Assembly (NCBI RefSeq): GCF_900105585.1
Contig: NZ_FNRT01000002.1
Span: forward strand, 3,348,001 to 3,412,000
Length of the DNA: 64,000 bases
DNA from: Nocardioides exalbidus
GTDB lineage: Bacteria; Actinomycetota; Actinomycetes; Propionibacteriales; Nocardioidaceae
Direction of reading: 5' to 3'
Shown here in pieces: positions 63,687-64,000 of this stretch (the first letter of the stretch is position 1; every line of letters starts with the position of its first letter). Made by a program: the position numbers and the translations under genes. The notes beneath the pieces are model-generated. The model was not told the origin of the DNA. It saw nothing but the letters and a program-made list of their open reading frames with translations, and did no database searches.

Positions 63687-64000
63687 TCAGCGCCCGACGG
63701 GCACGCAGAGCACCGGGCGGTTGGCCAGGTGCAGCAGCTTGTGGGGCGTGGAGCCGAGGAGCGCGCCGCGGAAGGGGCTGTCGCCCGCGGTGCCGACGAC
63801 GATGACGGTCGCGTCGAGCTCGTCGCCGACCTGCACGAGGGCGTCGGCCGGCTTCGCGTCGACCAGCCGGACGGTGGTCTCGATGCCAGCGTCCTGCGCG
63901 AGCGACAGGGCGCGCGCGGTCGCCGTACGCCCCATCTCCATCAGCGCCTCGCGGTGCACGCGCGCCTCGTCGCCCATCCCGCCGGGTGGCGCGGCACCGT
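63687..64000 (-). CDS. Universal stress protein, 5' end cut by window edge
   Basis: The visible 100 or so codons are the C-terminal part of a UspA-domain protein: ALSLAQDAGIETTVRLVDAKPADALVQ, then ATVIVVGTAGDSPFRGALLGSTPHKLLHLANRPVLCVPVG, which includes the ATP-binding G-2x-G-9x-G(S/T) pattern. The frame stays open to the right edge, so the ATG at 63977 is internal, not the start. It is convergent with the RodZ-like gene at 5 bp. The role is general stress or ATP sensing; no specific partner is visible. Confidence 0.85.
   Translation of the reverse strand, partial: GAAPPGGMGDEARVHREALMEMGRTATARALSLAQDAGIETTVRLVDAKPADALVQVGDELDATVIVVGTAGDSPFRGALLGSTPHKLLHLANRPVLCVPVGR

Overview
The window is very GC-rich and packed with genes. 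It carries a complete set of actinobacterial housekeeping genes: type I glnA with a GlnR-type operator, an RDD protein, a DUF4191 protein, lipA/lipB, a two-lipoyl-domain E2 with lpdA, thyA-dfrA, dapA-RNase J, fused cydDC, and ftsK with a RodZ-like protein. Many genes start with GTG, and many have an extended -10 box placed exactly for leaderless transcription. I infer a chromosome of the order Propionibacteriales, most likely Nocardioides or a close relative. No rRNA, tRNA or CRISPR array was seen.

Region A (1 to about 17,000) is accessory. On the minus strand, a five-gene cluster of two unknown proteins, a HerA-like ATPase, SbcD and SbcC (cut by the left edge) resembles the archaeal HerA-NurA-Mre11-Rad50 set, but an unrecognised 329-residue protein occupies the NurA position. 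Next come two catalytically complete tyrosine recombinases joined through a 43-codon ORF that overlaps both by ATGA. They are followed by an IS3-family transposase remnant and a D12-class adenine methyltransferase/HNH nuclease pair in which each gene has its own leaderless promoter. A HAD-like protein, a gene-poor stretch, an excisionase-like gene and a frameshifted phage-type integrase complete the region. The integrase lies beside the 3' end of glnA, which suggests that glnA marks the edge of an integration hotspot.

Region B (17,069 to about 37,000) is core metabolism. It holds glnA with a tandem GlnR box, RDD and DUF4191 membrane proteins, lipoate synthesis (lipA, lipB) split by a three-gene PaoABC-type molybdenum aldehyde oxidoreductase, an epimerase, a giant fused ABC exporter, sucB-lpdA, and the divergent pepA/gcvT pair whose promoters share a 44-bp gap.

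Region C (37,000 to 46,800) holds small unknown proteins, the thyA-dfrA-GntR folate/thymidylate operon, a P-loop protein, a phosphotransferase, a NUDIX hydrolase, a secreted metzincin-like peptidase, a TfoX-N protein, and dapA-RNase J.

Region D (46,800 to 64,000) holds an orphan soluble GAF histidine kinase and the cytochrome bd operon cydA-cydB-cydDC. The cyd operon is divergent from a blaI/M56-peptidase pair, with two BlaI-type dyads in the shared intergenic region. Then come a large secreted M4 metallopeptidase, ftsK, a RodZ-like fusion protein and a universal stress protein cut by the right edge.
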